From Methylocaldum szegediense (lineage in GTDB: Bacteria; Pseudomonadota; Gammaproteobacteria; Methylococcales; Methylococcaceae), in NCBI RefSeq assembly GCF_949769195.1, contig NZ_OX458333.1, positions 2,356,001 to 2,420,000 on the forward strand: a stretch of DNA of 64,000 nucleotides, in the 5' to 3' direction. The translations under genes and the position numbers were made by a program. This document shows, in pieces, positions 54,598-63,043 of the stretch (the first letter of the stretch is position 1; each line of letters begins with the position of its first letter). A model generated the notes under the pieces. That model did no database searches. It was not told the origin of the DNA and saw nothing but the letters and a program-made list of their open reading frames with translations.

Positions 54598-55985
54598 GCG
54601 CCGCTGTTCTTGCTAAGCTCGCGCTTGCGCTGCATCGCCGCCAGTGTTCGAGCGGAAATATCGGCCATCTCATCTCCAAAGAAATTTTCCGGCCAATTTT
54701 CGATTTCACCATATTCATTGAGTTGTAGCGGTTCCAGTACCGTTGCAGCATCGACTCGGCGGCAAAAATAGACCGCCACGTTATCTGGCGATATAGCGCC
54801 TTCCGCCACTCGGCGCTGTAAGCGATTGAGGAAGTGCTCGGAGTGGCTCTCGATAATCAGCTGGGCTTGGCGTTCCTTGCCATTCTCACGGGCTTGGACA
54901 GCAGAAATGAATACGTCGGCCAGTTCGGCCTGTAGCTGCGGATGGAGATGGATTTCCGGCTGTTCCATCCAGACCGTGGAATGGGGAGGACAATAGAAAG
55001 CCTGTACCAGCGCCGGTAATACCTGTGAGACGCCGAAACCGACATCGGTGATTTTAACTTCGGTCGCTCCGGCATCGGTCTTGACCAACACCTCGAATTC
55101 CTTGCGTCCTTCAGCGACCGCCCTAACGGCGAAGCTATCGACAATGCCTAAGTCTTTCAGCCACTGCGCTACAAACTCATCGAATCGATATTGGCGCTTT
55201 TTCGGGCCGCGATTGAGCATCCGTCCTTGCGCACTGGCCGCCAGAATCGCGGCAACGGCGAACTCACCTTTCTGCCCTACGCTTTCCGGGGTTTCCCCCG
55301 ACCAAGAGTAAATCCGCTTTGGGTATTCGCGGAGCGGACCGAGGTAATACACGGTGCTCAGCGCCGCCTCGGTTTGCCACGCGAAGTCGGATAAAAATTC
55401 CGCATTCTGAAAGCGTGCGCGACTGTAATCGGAGATTCGATAAAACTTATCCGGTTCATCCAACGGCCAGGCGCGCCCGGCGTTCCGCACAAATTTGTAT
55501 TGGGGAGATTCGATCTGCCATTTCCCTTTTTCGTCGCACAAATACTCTACCGTCAGCACTTCCTGCTGCTCTTGCAGCAGCTCATAGGTCAGTTGCTGAA
55601 CACGTGGTTGTTCGCGCTGATCTGCCCGCATGTCGACTTTGAGGCGTAATTCATTGCCCGAGAATTTCTCGGAGCTCACGGAATCTTTTACATCCAGCTT
55701 GCCGGGCAACTTCCAGCCCAACTCGAAACGCAACGGTTGACCCAGATCGTGCTTATAGAGGCATTCAGCAAAGGTACCCAAGTCGATCAACGAGTTTTCA
55801 TCACCCAAATGAAGCGGGCGTTTCCGATCCGCCGACAACACGGTTTGTTTCAGCGCCAGCAGCAAATGCCCCAGGCTGCTTTTACCCGCACTGTTGGCGC
55901 CGAAAATCACCGTCAGGGGGGCCAGGCGAATCGACCCCGTCTCCTTCCAGGCTTTGAAATTGTTGATACGAAGCCTAGTCAGCAT
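54594..55985 (-). CDS. AAA ATPase, OLD/DUF3696 type
   Basis: 463 aa. SMC/ABC-like ATPase with INNFKAWKETGSI at the start, Walker A GANSAGKSS at residues 29-37, Walker B-like VWMEQPEIHLHPQLQ near 355 and ESHSEHFLNRLQRRV near 389. The C-terminus (NEYGEIENWPENFFGDEMADI) is DUF3696. Such ATPases often serve as sensors in phage defence with a nuclease partner. Here the partner is the PIN gene, which overlaps its stop. It is the first gene of the operon, with a 20-bp hairpin about 46 bases upstream of its start. Confidence 0.87.
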   Translation of the reverse strand: MLTRLRINNFKAWKETGSIRLAPLTVIFGANSAGKSSLGHLLLALKQTVLSADRKRPLHLGDENSLIDLGTFAECLYKHDLGQPLRFELGWKLPGKLDVKDSVSSEKFSGNELRLKVDMRADQREQPRVQQLTYELLQEQQEVLTVEYLCDEKGKWQIESPQYKFVRNAGRAWPLDEPDKFYRISDYSRARFQNAEFLSDFAWQTEAALSTVYYLGPLREYPKRIYSWSGETPESVGQKGEFAVAAILAASAQGRMLNRGPKKRQYRFDEFVAQWLKDLGIVDSFAVRAVAEGRKEFEVLVKTDAGATEVKITDVGFGVSQVLPALVQAFYCPPHSTVWMEQPEIHLHPQLQAELADVFISAVQARENGKERQAQLIIESHSEHFLNRLQRRVAEGAISPDNVAVYFCRRVDAATVLEPLQLNEYGEIENWPENFFGDEMADISARTLAAMQRKRELSKNSGA

Positions 55986-56031
55986 CAGTGTAAGTCTCCG
56001 TTATGTAATCGGTCTCGCCCCACTAGTGTCA

Positions 56032-56077
56032 GGCCTACGAAACAGGCGGGAAGATGGTCCCGCCTGTTTCGTAGGCC
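56032..56077. promoter_or_regulatory. Perfect 20-bp hairpin upstream of the ATPase/PIN/ligase operon
   Basis: Bases 56032-56051 are exactly complementary in reverse to 56058-56077, with a 6-base loop (AGATGG). It lies between the divergent ATPase operon (start 55985) and the CHRD gene (start 56300). No T-run borders it. It could be a transcribed 5' leader structure, a cruciform or a stop for incoming transcription. Confidence 0.65.
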
Positions 56078-56299
56078 CGGCAGTCCTTGATCAGTCTTCT
56101 TTAAAGCCATTCTTCGACGAAGAAGCGTGACAAAGCAACTTCCTACATGGTCGTAGCCGGAACATCTTCGAAACAACATCTGTCTCAAGTTAAAACTCCG
56201 TCAAGGAAGAACCCCGTGTTCACCGGCGGACCGCTCCCAGCGTTCGGGCGCCTTGAATCCCTTCTGCTCCGGCGGAAAAACAAGGCAAGGAGGCTTAAC

Positions 56300-57043
56300 G
56301 TGAACCGTTTCGTTTTATCGATACTGCTTTCTTCGATTCTCGCTGCAGCCATTGCTCACGGAGATGGCGAAAACCCTTTACCCCTTCGCTTCGGCGCCGT
56401 TTTCGGCAGTTCTGGGGAAATACCCGTTCAGACGGATGCCTCGATGTGGGGTCAGGCGGGTTTCGCATTTGATCGGGAAGAAGCGGCGATGGTGTTCGTC
56501 TTGACGCTTACGAACGGCGCAAATGTCACCGGCGTGCAGCTGCATTGCGGCACACTGGACACGTTTGGCCCGGCAATCGTCCCTCTTTTGAACTTCCTCG
56601 AAGGCAGTTGGAACGGCACACTTCAAGTGCAGGCGACGGTCACCGAAACCAGCATCCTGCGGGGGGTGGATTGTTTTTCCACGATTGGACGAAACATCGT
56701 CACGCTTCCGGATCTGGCAGCGTCCATGAGAGACGGTAACATCTTCGTGAATGTCACTTCAGCCGCTTTTCCCGACGGTGAAATTCGGGGACAGGTGCAA
56801 ATTACGTCAACCGATTTGACTTTCCTGGCACCGCCCGGAACGATCGATTCCGCGGCTAGAGTACCGCTACAGATCGGCGGAGAGTCCGGCGCCTTCGTCA
56901 GAATTGTGACCGAATCTCCCGCGACCGTGATCTCGCAGCCTTCGGCTTTCAATCCGCCGCTCCGAGAATTTCCTTCCTCGAGTTTCAATCCACCCTTGAG
57001 AGATAGGACGAGCTTTCCATCTCCGGGCTTCAATCCGCCTTAG
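56300..57043 (+). CDS. CHRD-domain secreted protein with FNPP tail
   Basis: 247 aa from the GTG at 56300, preceded by AAGGAGG. Signal peptide (residues 1-20). The CHRD domain (about 30-170) shows NGANVTGVQLHCG and FPDGEIRGQVQI, the usual end of the domain. The tail has three repeats of the word FNPP (two as FNPPLR), including as the last four residues. CHRD proteins are exported and of unknown role. The gene is divergent from the ATPase operon and convergent with pgl. Confidence 0.75.
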   Translation: MNRFVLSILLSSILAAAIAHGDGENPLPLRFGAVFGSSGEIPVQTDASMWGQAGFAFDREEAAMVFVLTLTNGANVTGVQLHCGTLDTFGPAIVPLLNFLEGSWNGTLQVQATVTETSILRGVDCFSTIGRNIVTLPDLAASMRDGNIFVNVTSAAFPDGEIRGQVQITSTDLTFLAPPGTIDSAARVPLQIGGESGAFVRIVTESPATVISQPSAFNPPLREFPSSSFNPPLRDRTSFPSPGFNPP

Positions 57044-57105
57044 AACACCAATGCTCGATCGTCCATGCTATCACCATACAATGGGTTCTAGAGGCGTTCT
57101 TGCGC

Positions 57106-57813
57106 TCAGCTACGTGAGGCGAATACGACGACCGGCGTTTGCGTCTGCGCGAGCACGAAACTTACCGGGTATTGACGATTCGGCTCCGCGAGGGCGGCGG
57201 TGAACACTTCCGCCTTTTTGGCGCCTCCGAACTGCAGATAGACTCGCCGCGCATGCAAAATCCACGGCAGGGTCATGCTCATACGCTCGGTCGGCGCCAC
57301 CGCACCCACTTGAGCGAGACAGGGGGGCGTATCGGCGATCGAAGCCCCGAGCGCCAAACCAGCGTCCAGGTTCGGGCTCGCCGGGAACAGCGAGGCCGTG
57401 TGGCCGTCGTCTCCCATGCCGAGAATCAGCGCCGCGAACGGCAAGGGTAGGCTTTTGAAGGTGGCCGCCAATTTCGTTTCTGCGTCTTGCGCAGTGGCGT
57501 CGCCGGTATAGAGCGGCACGAAGCGAGCCGCTGCGGCGCGGCCTTGTAGCAGATGCGCTTTGACCAGGGCAGCGTTGCTGGCTGAATCAGTCTCTGGTAC
57601 CCAGCGCTCGTCCACTAGCGTGACGACGACGCGAGCCCAGTCCAAGTCTTCTTCGCGGAGAGCCTCGAACACCGGCACCGGCGACCGACCCCCCGATACC
57701 GCCAAAGCGGCCTCGGCCCCGGACTGTAGAGCCGCGCGCAAGTCGGCAGCCACTGCTGAGGCAAGAGCCGGTGCGAGACTCGCGTTATCGTCGAACCATC
57801 GAATGTCTACCAT
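57106..57813 (-). CDS. pgl: 6-phosphogluconolactonase
   Basis: 235 aa from ATG 57813; the ribosome binding site GAGGA lies in the last codons of zwf. Motifs ALAVSGGRSPVPVFEAL and VVTLVDERWVPE, and GMGDDGHTASLFP near residue 135, are the family's active site. It hydrolyses 6-phosphogluconolactone. It overlaps zwf by a few bases... translation is probably coupled, since the zwf stop at 57822 is only 8 bases away. Confidence 0.95.
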   Translation of the reverse strand: MVDIRWFDDNASLAPALASAVAADLRAALQSGAEAALAVSGGRSPVPVFEALREEDLDWARVVVTLVDERWVPETDSASNAALVKAHLLQGRAAAARFVPLYTGDATAQDAETKLAATFKSLPLPFAALILGMGDDGHTASLFPASPNLDAGLALGASIADTPPCLAQVGAVAPTERMSMTLPWILHARRVYLQFGGAKKAEVFTAALAEPNRQYPVSFVLAQTQTPVVVFASRS

Positions 57814-57821
57814 CGTTTGTT

Positions 57822-59300
57822 TCAATCCTCGTCGTGCCAGCCGAAACCGTCACGGGAAAGCAGCTCGGAAGAGGCTGCCGGCCCCCAGGTTCCCGCCGCA
57901 TAAGGTTTCGGGCCGCTTGGGTCGGCGGCCCAGGTGTTCAGAATCGGCTCGACCCAACGCCAGGCCAGTTCCAACTCGTCCTGACGCACGAACAACGCCT
58001 GGTTACCGCGGATGGTGTCGAGCAACAAACGTTCGTAAGCCTCGGCCCGGCGGCGGCCTTTAAATTTTCCGGCAAAGTCGAGATCAAGCGAGACCGGCTG
58101 AAGTTCCATCGAATCACCCGGTGCCTTGGCATTGAGATACAGACGAATATATTCGTCCGGTTGCAGACGAATGACCAGCTTGGATGGCGCGCGCGAACCG
58201 CTGCTCGGTAAGGGGAAGATATGGTGCGGGACATCGTGGAAATGGACCACGATTTCGGCGAGGCGGGTCGGTAGGCGTTTGCCCGTGAACAGATAAAACG
58301 GTACCCCGGCCCAACGCCAGTTGGCGATCTCCGCTTTGATCGCCACAAAGGTCTCCGTCGTGCTATCGGGCGGGATATTGCCCTCCTCCAAATATCCTTT
58401 CACTTGACGGCCGCCCACGACGCCCGCCCGGTATTGGCCGCGCACGGTCTTGGTCAAGACGTCTTCCGGCGTGAACGGTACCAGACACTCGAGCACCTTG
58501 AGCTTTTCGTTGCGGATCGCGTCCGAATCGAGACTAGCCGGCGGCTCCATCGCTACAAAACACAGCAATTGCAGCAAGTGATTTTGGACCATGTCGCGCA
58601 AGGCGCCGGTTTTGTCGTAGAACCCGCCGCGGCTGCCGATGCCTACGTCTTCAGCGATCGTGATCTGAACATTGCTGATCCACATGCGCCGCCATAACGG
58701 TTCGAACAGCGAGTTGCCGAAACGCAACGCCATCAGGTTCTGCACCGACTCTTTACCGAGATAATGATCGATCCGGTAGACCTGTTTTTCGTGGAAAAAG
58801 CGGTCCACATCCGCCGTGATCGCGTTACTCGACGCCAGGTCGTGTCCCAGCGGCTTCTCCAGAACCACACGGCTTCTCGGACCGTTCAGTCCTTGCCGCG
58901 TCAGATTGCTGCAAATCGTCGCGAACAGGAAAGGCGCGGTAGATAGATAAAAAACAGTCACTTCAGCGGGAGTCCGCTTCAGCGCGGCCTTCAGCGGTAC
59001 GTATTGCTCCGGCTGGGTGGCATCCAGCTTCATGTAGGTCAGGCGCGAAAGAAACGTCCCCCATGCGGTATCGTCCCAATCCCCCTCGGGCACGAACTGC
59101 CTAACCCTGTCGTCCACCATGGCGAGAAATGCATCTTGCGTCAGGTCCAAGAGATCGAGACAGAAGATGTGGCCCGATTCCACCAGGCGGCCGGTTCTAT
59201 GGCACTGGTACATCGCCGGCAACAACTTGCGCGTGACGAGATCACCGGCGCCGCCGAAAAAAACCAGGTTGAACGATTTGGGAAATGGGAGCTGACTCAC
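57822..59300 (-). CDS. zwf: Glucose-6-phosphate 1-dehydrogenase
   Basis: 492 aa, GTG start with AGAGGA upstream. The NADP-binding start is VFFGGAGDLVTRKLLPA and the active-site block RIDHYLGKESVQNL is near residue 180. It makes 6-phosphogluconolactone for pgl, the next gene. It is divergent from edd, so the two halves of the Entner-Doudoroff route share a 269-base promoter region. Confidence 0.97.
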   Translation of the reverse strand: MSQLPFPKSFNLVFFGGAGDLVTRKLLPAMYQCHRTGRLVESGHIFCLDLLDLTQDAFLAMVDDRVRQFVPEGDWDDTAWGTFLSRLTYMKLDATQPEQYVPLKAALKRTPAEVTVFYLSTAPFLFATICSNLTRQGLNGPRSRVVLEKPLGHDLASSNAITADVDRFFHEKQVYRIDHYLGKESVQNLMALRFGNSLFEPLWRRMWISNVQITIAEDVGIGSRGGFYDKTGALRDMVQNHLLQLLCFVAMEPPASLDSDAIRNEKLKVLECLVPFTPEDVLTKTVRGQYRAGVVGGRQVKGYLEEGNIPPDSTTETFVAIKAEIANWRWAGVPFYLFTGKRLPTRLAEIVVHFHDVPHHIFPLPSSGSRAPSKLVIRLQPDEYIRLYLNAKAPGDSMELQPVSLDLDFAGKFKGRRRAEAYERLLLDTIRGNQALFVRQDELELAWRWVEPILNTWAADPSGPKPYAAGTWGPAASSELLSRDGFGWHDED

Positions 59301-59569
59301 CGATGAATCCTCTTGATAAAGATCGTGCCGATTCTGGCTCGGCCGAGCTCGTAATTTATGGAACCCGTACTCGGAAAACTCGGATGAAAAAACCTTGCAA
59401 TACTACTCGCCGCCCGTTTGACTGTCCAGCAGGCCTCAGGGCCGGAGACCGTATTTTCTTGACACGGTTTTGCGGCTTGGATTAAATGTGGCCCCCATGC
59501 CCTTTTGCGGGGCACGGCCTTGCCCATCACCGAGGCAACCCAACAGGACCGCTGCTTCAGCCGAATCAT

Positions 59570-61390
59570 ATGTCTCTACACCCCACGTTGCTCACCGTTA
59601 CCGAGCGCATCCGCGCTCGCAGCCAAACCAAGCGTCAGGCCTATCTCGAGCGCATGCGACGCGCCCGCCAAGAGGGCGCAGAGCGCACCCGAATCGGATG
59701 CACCAATGTGGCGCATGCCTACGCGGCAATGCCGGCGCATGACAAACTGGTCTTGAAGGCCGCCTCGGCTCCGAATATCGGCATCGTGTCGGCGTACAAC
59801 GACATGCTGTCCGCACATCACCCGTACGAGCAATACCCCGCCATCATCAAGTCCGAAGCTCGCGCCTCGGGAGCGACCGCACAAGTCGCGGGCGGCGTCC
59901 CGGCCATGTGCGATGGGGTAACGCAGGGTCAAAGCGGAATGGAACTCTCTCTGTTCTCGCGCGACGTGATCGCGATGGCCACCGCGATTGCCCTTTCACA
60001 TCGCGTGTTCGACGCCAACCTGTTCCTGGGCATCTGCGACAAGATCGTTCCGGGGCTTTTGATGGGCGCGCTGCGTTTCGGGCATCTGCCCGCCATTTTC
60101 GTGCCCGCCGGCCCCATGGCGTCCGGGATACCGAACGCTGAGAAAGCCAAAGTGAGGCAGTTGTTCGCCGAAGGCAAAGTGGGCCGCGAAGCCCTGCTCG
60201 AATCCGAAATGGCGTCGTATCACAGTGCCGGAACTTGCACCTTCTACGGCACCGCCAACAGCAACCAGATGCTGATGGAAATCATGGGCCTGCAACTGCC
60301 CGGATCCTCTTTCGTGAGCCCCGGCACCGAACTTCGCGAAGCCTTGACCCGCGCTGCCACTCGTCAGGCGATTCGCCTCGCCGAGGACAAATCCTCTCCT
60401 AGACTCTGCGACATCGTAGACGAACGCACCATCGTCAACGGCATTGTCGGTTTGCTCGCGACGGGCGGTTCGACCAACCACACGATTCACCTGATCGCGA
60501 TCGCACGGGCTGCGGGAATTGAAATTAACTGGGACGACTTCAACGATCTGTCGGCGGTCGTTCCCCTGTTGGCCCGCGTGTACCCCAACGGCAAAGCGGA
60601 CGTCAATCATTTCCACGCCGCGGGGGGCATGGGTTTCCTGATTCGCGAACTGCTGGATGCGGGGCTTCTGCATGAGGATGTCAAAACGATCCTAGGAGAG
60701 GGACTGCGCCGCTGGACGGAAGAACCTTGGCTGGACAACGGCCAACTGGCATTTCGCCCGGCCAGCGAAAAGAGCCTGGACACCACGGTACTGGCGCCGG
60801 TGAGCGAACCCTTCAGCCCGGACGGCGGGCTACGCCTGGTCACCGGAAATCTGGGCCGGGGCGTCATCAAGGTTTCTGCGGTCGCACCGGAAAACCGGGT
60901 GGTACGCGCCCCCGCCATCGTATTCGACGACCAGGAAGACTTGATCGCGGCTTTCAAACGGGGAGAACTGGAGCGGGATTTCGTTGCCGTCGTCCGCTTC
61001 CAAGGCCCCCGCGCGAACGGCATGCCGGAGCTCCATCAGCTCACCCCTTCGCTCGCGGTCCTGCAGGAACGCGGCTTCAAGGTCGCCCTCGTCACGGACG
61101 GGCGTATGTCCGGCGCGTCAGGCAAAGTCCCGGCCGCGATTCACGTGTCGCCCGAGTGTGTAATGGGAGGGCCGCTTGCCAAAGTACGTGACGGTGACAT
61201 GCTGCTGCTCGATGCCGTCGAAGGCCGCCTTCAAGCCGAAGTCCCGGCCGCCGAATGGGACAGCCGCGAAGTCGCGACCGCCGACCTTTCCCGCAACCAG
61301 TTCGGCTGCGGAAGGGAGCTGTTTACCGGACTGCGGCAACTCGCCGACACGGCGGAACGGGGCGGAATAACCTTCCAGTTCGATGATTAA
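59570..61390 (+). CDS. edd: Phosphogluconate dehydratase
   Basis: 606 aa from ATG 59570 ([19 protein letters not shown]); longer frames upstream have no site. The IlvD/Edd fold shows the Fe-S and substrate residues in [13 protein letters not shown] (about 151) and [14 protein letters not shown] (about 220). It dehydrates 6-phosphogluconate to KDPG. It is followed by eda after 50 bases. Confidence 0.97.
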   Translation: MSLHPTLLTVTERIRARSQTKRQAYLERMRRARQEGAERTRIGCTNVAHAYAAMPAHDKLVLKAASAPNIGIVSAYNDMLSAHHPYEQYPAIIKSEARASGATAQVAGGVPAMCDGVTQGQSGMELSLFSRDVIAMATAIALSHRVFDANLFLGICDKIVPGLLMGALRFGHLPAIFVPAGPMASGIPNAEKAKVRQLFAEGKVGREALLESEMASYHSAGTCTFYGTANSNQMLMEIMGLQLPGSSFVSPGTELREALTRAATRQAIRLAEDKSSPRLCDIVDERTIVNGIVGLLATGGSTNHTIHLIAIARAAGIEINWDDFNDLSAVVPLLARVYPNGKADVNHFHAAGGMGFLIRELLDAGLLHEDVKTILGEGLRRWTEEPWLDNGQLAFRPASEKSLDTTVLAPVSEPFSPDGGLRLVTGNLGRGVIKVSAVAPENRVVRAPAIVFDDQEDLIAAFKRGELERDFVAVVRFQGPRANGMPELHQLTPSLAVLQERGFKVALVTDGRMSGASGKVPAAIHVSPECVMGGPLAKVRDGDMLLLDAVEGRLQAEVPAAEWDSREVATADLSRNQFGCGRELFTGLRQLADTAERGGITFQFDD

Positions 61391-61440
61391 GAGCCCCGGA
61401 ACCAGCCTTCGTTTTTGAAACCGATCTTGAGAGCCTTGTT

Positions 61441-62064
61441 ATGAACCTTGACCAGATTATTGCCGCCACCAGCGTCATGCCCGTGATGGTAGTTGAACGA
61501 GTGGAAGATGCGGTACCTTTGGCCCGTGCCCTGGTAGACGGCGGCATTCGCGTATTGGAGATCACTTTGCGCACCGCCGCCGGATTGGATGCCGTGCGGG
61601 CGATCAAGCAGGAAATTCCGGACGCCATCGTCGGCGTCGGCACCATCGCAACACCGGCCCAACTCGATGCGGCGATTTCCGCGGGTGCGCAGTTCGGCGT
61701 TTCTCCGGGCACGACGCCCTCCCTACTCAAGGCCATCGTCGACAGCAAACTGCCGTTTTTTCCCGGCGTCGCTACCATGTCGGAAGTGATGCAGGTACTG
61801 GAAGCGGGGCTTGATGTCATGAAGTTCTTCCCGGCCGTGGCGGCTGGCGGAGTCAAGATGCTCGATTCTTTCAGAGGTCCGTTCCCGAATGTCCGATTCT
61901 GTCCGACCGGCGGGATCAATGCGCAAAACGCGCCGGATTTCTTCAAACTCCCCAATGTCGTCGCCGTGGGCGGCTCCTGGCTTACCCCCAAGGATTTGAT
62001 CGCTAGCGGTAACTGGACCGAAATCACCCGACTGGCCCGCGAAGCGGCGGCACTCAAACCGTAA
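61441..62064 (+). CDS. eda: KDPG/KHG aldolase
   Basis: 207 aa. The catalytic Glu is in RVLEITLRT (about residue 41). The Schiff-base lysine is in VMKFFPA (about residue 129), and PTGGIN (about 157) binds phosphate. It splits KDPG into pyruvate and glyceraldehyde 3-phosphate. It completes the Entner-Doudoroff pathway with zwf, pgl and edd. Confidence 0.97.
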   Translation: MNLDQIIAATSVMPVMVVERVEDAVPLARALVDGGIRVLEITLRTAAGLDAVRAIKQEIPDAIVGVGTIATPAQLDAAISAGAQFGVSPGTTPSLLKAIVDSKLPFFPGVATMSEVMQVLEAGLDVMKFFPAVAAGGVKMLDSFRGPFPNVRFCPTGGINAQNAPDFFKLPNVVAVGGSWLTPKDLIASGNWTEITRLAREAAALKP

Positions 62065-62197
62065 TTCCGTCGTCGCCGCAATTCCTCGCCCATCCGGGTT
62101 CCACCGGCTGTTTTTTGCTTCTGCGGTTCGCAAGCAGAATGCGTTGACCAGATAGAGCCCTGGAGTTTCCGAAAACAGAGACACGTGTTGCCTAAAA

Positions 62198-62227
62198 GCG
62201 GGAGAATGGAATCAACCGCTCTCCCGC
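62198..62227 (-). terminator. Rho-independent terminator of the first secreted peptide gene
   Basis: On the minus strand GCGGGAGA (62227-62220) pairs with TCTCCCGC (62205-62198) and is followed by TTTT. It lies 52 bases past the stop of the gene that ends at 62279. Confidence 0.65.
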
Positions 62228-62278
62228 AGTGCTTACGAGGGCCGAGCGCATGATTCGCATCGGCGCCTTCAATCAGAG

Positions 62279-62566
62279 CTAATTTATGCTCTGCGTCACA
62301 GCCTGGCTAACCGGCTGCGTAACAGGCCCGAAAAGGCCGAAGAGGCTTCCGTTGAAGCCGACGACCGAGGGTGTGGCTAAGTTAACGCAAATGTTCACGG
62401 TATTTAGAACGCCGAAGCAGGCGCCACCCTCGACGGCCGCGAGTTGCTGCTCGCTCATGGGGGTCACGTTAGACACCTTCCCCAAGGCCCGAAAGTCGTT
62501 GTCCGCGAAAGCAGAACCCGCAACCATCATCGAAGACAACACCGCAGCCAATGCATACGATTTCAT
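62279..62566 (-). CDS. Secreted peptide with Gly-Gly leader-like motif, copy A
   Basis: 95 aa from ATG 62566 (AAGGAG upstream). Sec signal peptide (about residues 1-21, ends SAFAD), a spacer and then MSEQQLAAVEGGA: the Gly pair is at residues 47-48. The C-terminal 47 residues are hydrophobic, glycine-rich and have cysteines at 50 and 60 (ACFGVLNTVNICVN). It is a paralogue of the gene at 62756. No modifying enzyme or transporter is nearby. The L-x-x-V-E-GG pattern recalls double-glycine leaders of bacteriocins, but the combination with a Sec signal is odd. Confidence 0.72.
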   Translation of the reverse strand: MKSYALAAVLSSMMVAGSAFADNDFRALGKVSNVTPMSEQQLAAVEGGACFGVLNTVNICVNLATPSVVGFNGSLFGLFGPVTQPVSQAVTQSIN

Positions 62567-62678
62567 AAACGAACTCCTTGTCTTACCAATTCGACGCTTT
62601 CCTTGCGGCTGCGCCCTGATTTTCGAAACCATGGCACAAGATCACTTTGTTTAATAGTCGAATGCCATTCAGCGAAAA

Positions 62679-62706
62679 GCGGGGGAGCGATACCCCGTTC
62701 CCCCGC
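62679..62706 (-). terminator. Rho-independent terminator of the second secreted peptide gene
   Basis: On the minus strand GCGGGGGA (62706-62699) pairs with TCCCCCGC (62686-62679) and is followed by TTTT. The form is the same as the terminator of copy A. Confidence 0.65.
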
Positions 62707-62755
62707 CCGGTTGCCTGGCCCGAGTGATTCTTACACCCAGGCGATCGACGTGTGG

Positions 62756-63043
62756 TTAATTCAGGCTCTGCGTAGTGACTTGTGCAATGGTCTGGCTGGT
62801 TGCGCCAAGAAGACCAAGAAGGCTTACATTGAACCCAACGACCGTAGGTACGGCCAGGTTCGCACATAAATTCGCGGCACTTAGAATACCGTTACAGGCC
62901 CCGCCCTCGACGGCTGCGAGTTGCTGCTCGCTCATAGGGGTCACGTTAGACACCTTCCCCAAGGCCCGAAAGTCGTTGTCCGCGAAAGCAGAACCCGCAA
63001 CCATCATCGAAGACAACACCGCAGCCAATGCATACGATTTCAT
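62756..63043 (-). CDS. Secreted peptide with Gly-Gly leader-like motif, copy B
   Basis: 95 aa from ATG 63043 (AAGGAG upstream), exactly the length of copy A. The first 50 residues are identical in protein, with only two differences in about 150 bases of DNA. After the Gly-Gly the two diverge (here ACNGILSAANLCANLAVPTV), keeping both cysteines. Copy B lies upstream of A in the direction of transcription, each with its own ribosome site and terminator. Confidence 0.72.
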   Translation of the reverse strand: MKSYALAAVLSSMMVAGSAFADNDFRALGKVSNVTPMSEQQLAAVEGGACNGILSAANLCANLAVPTVVGFNVSLLGLLGATSQTIAQVTTQSLN

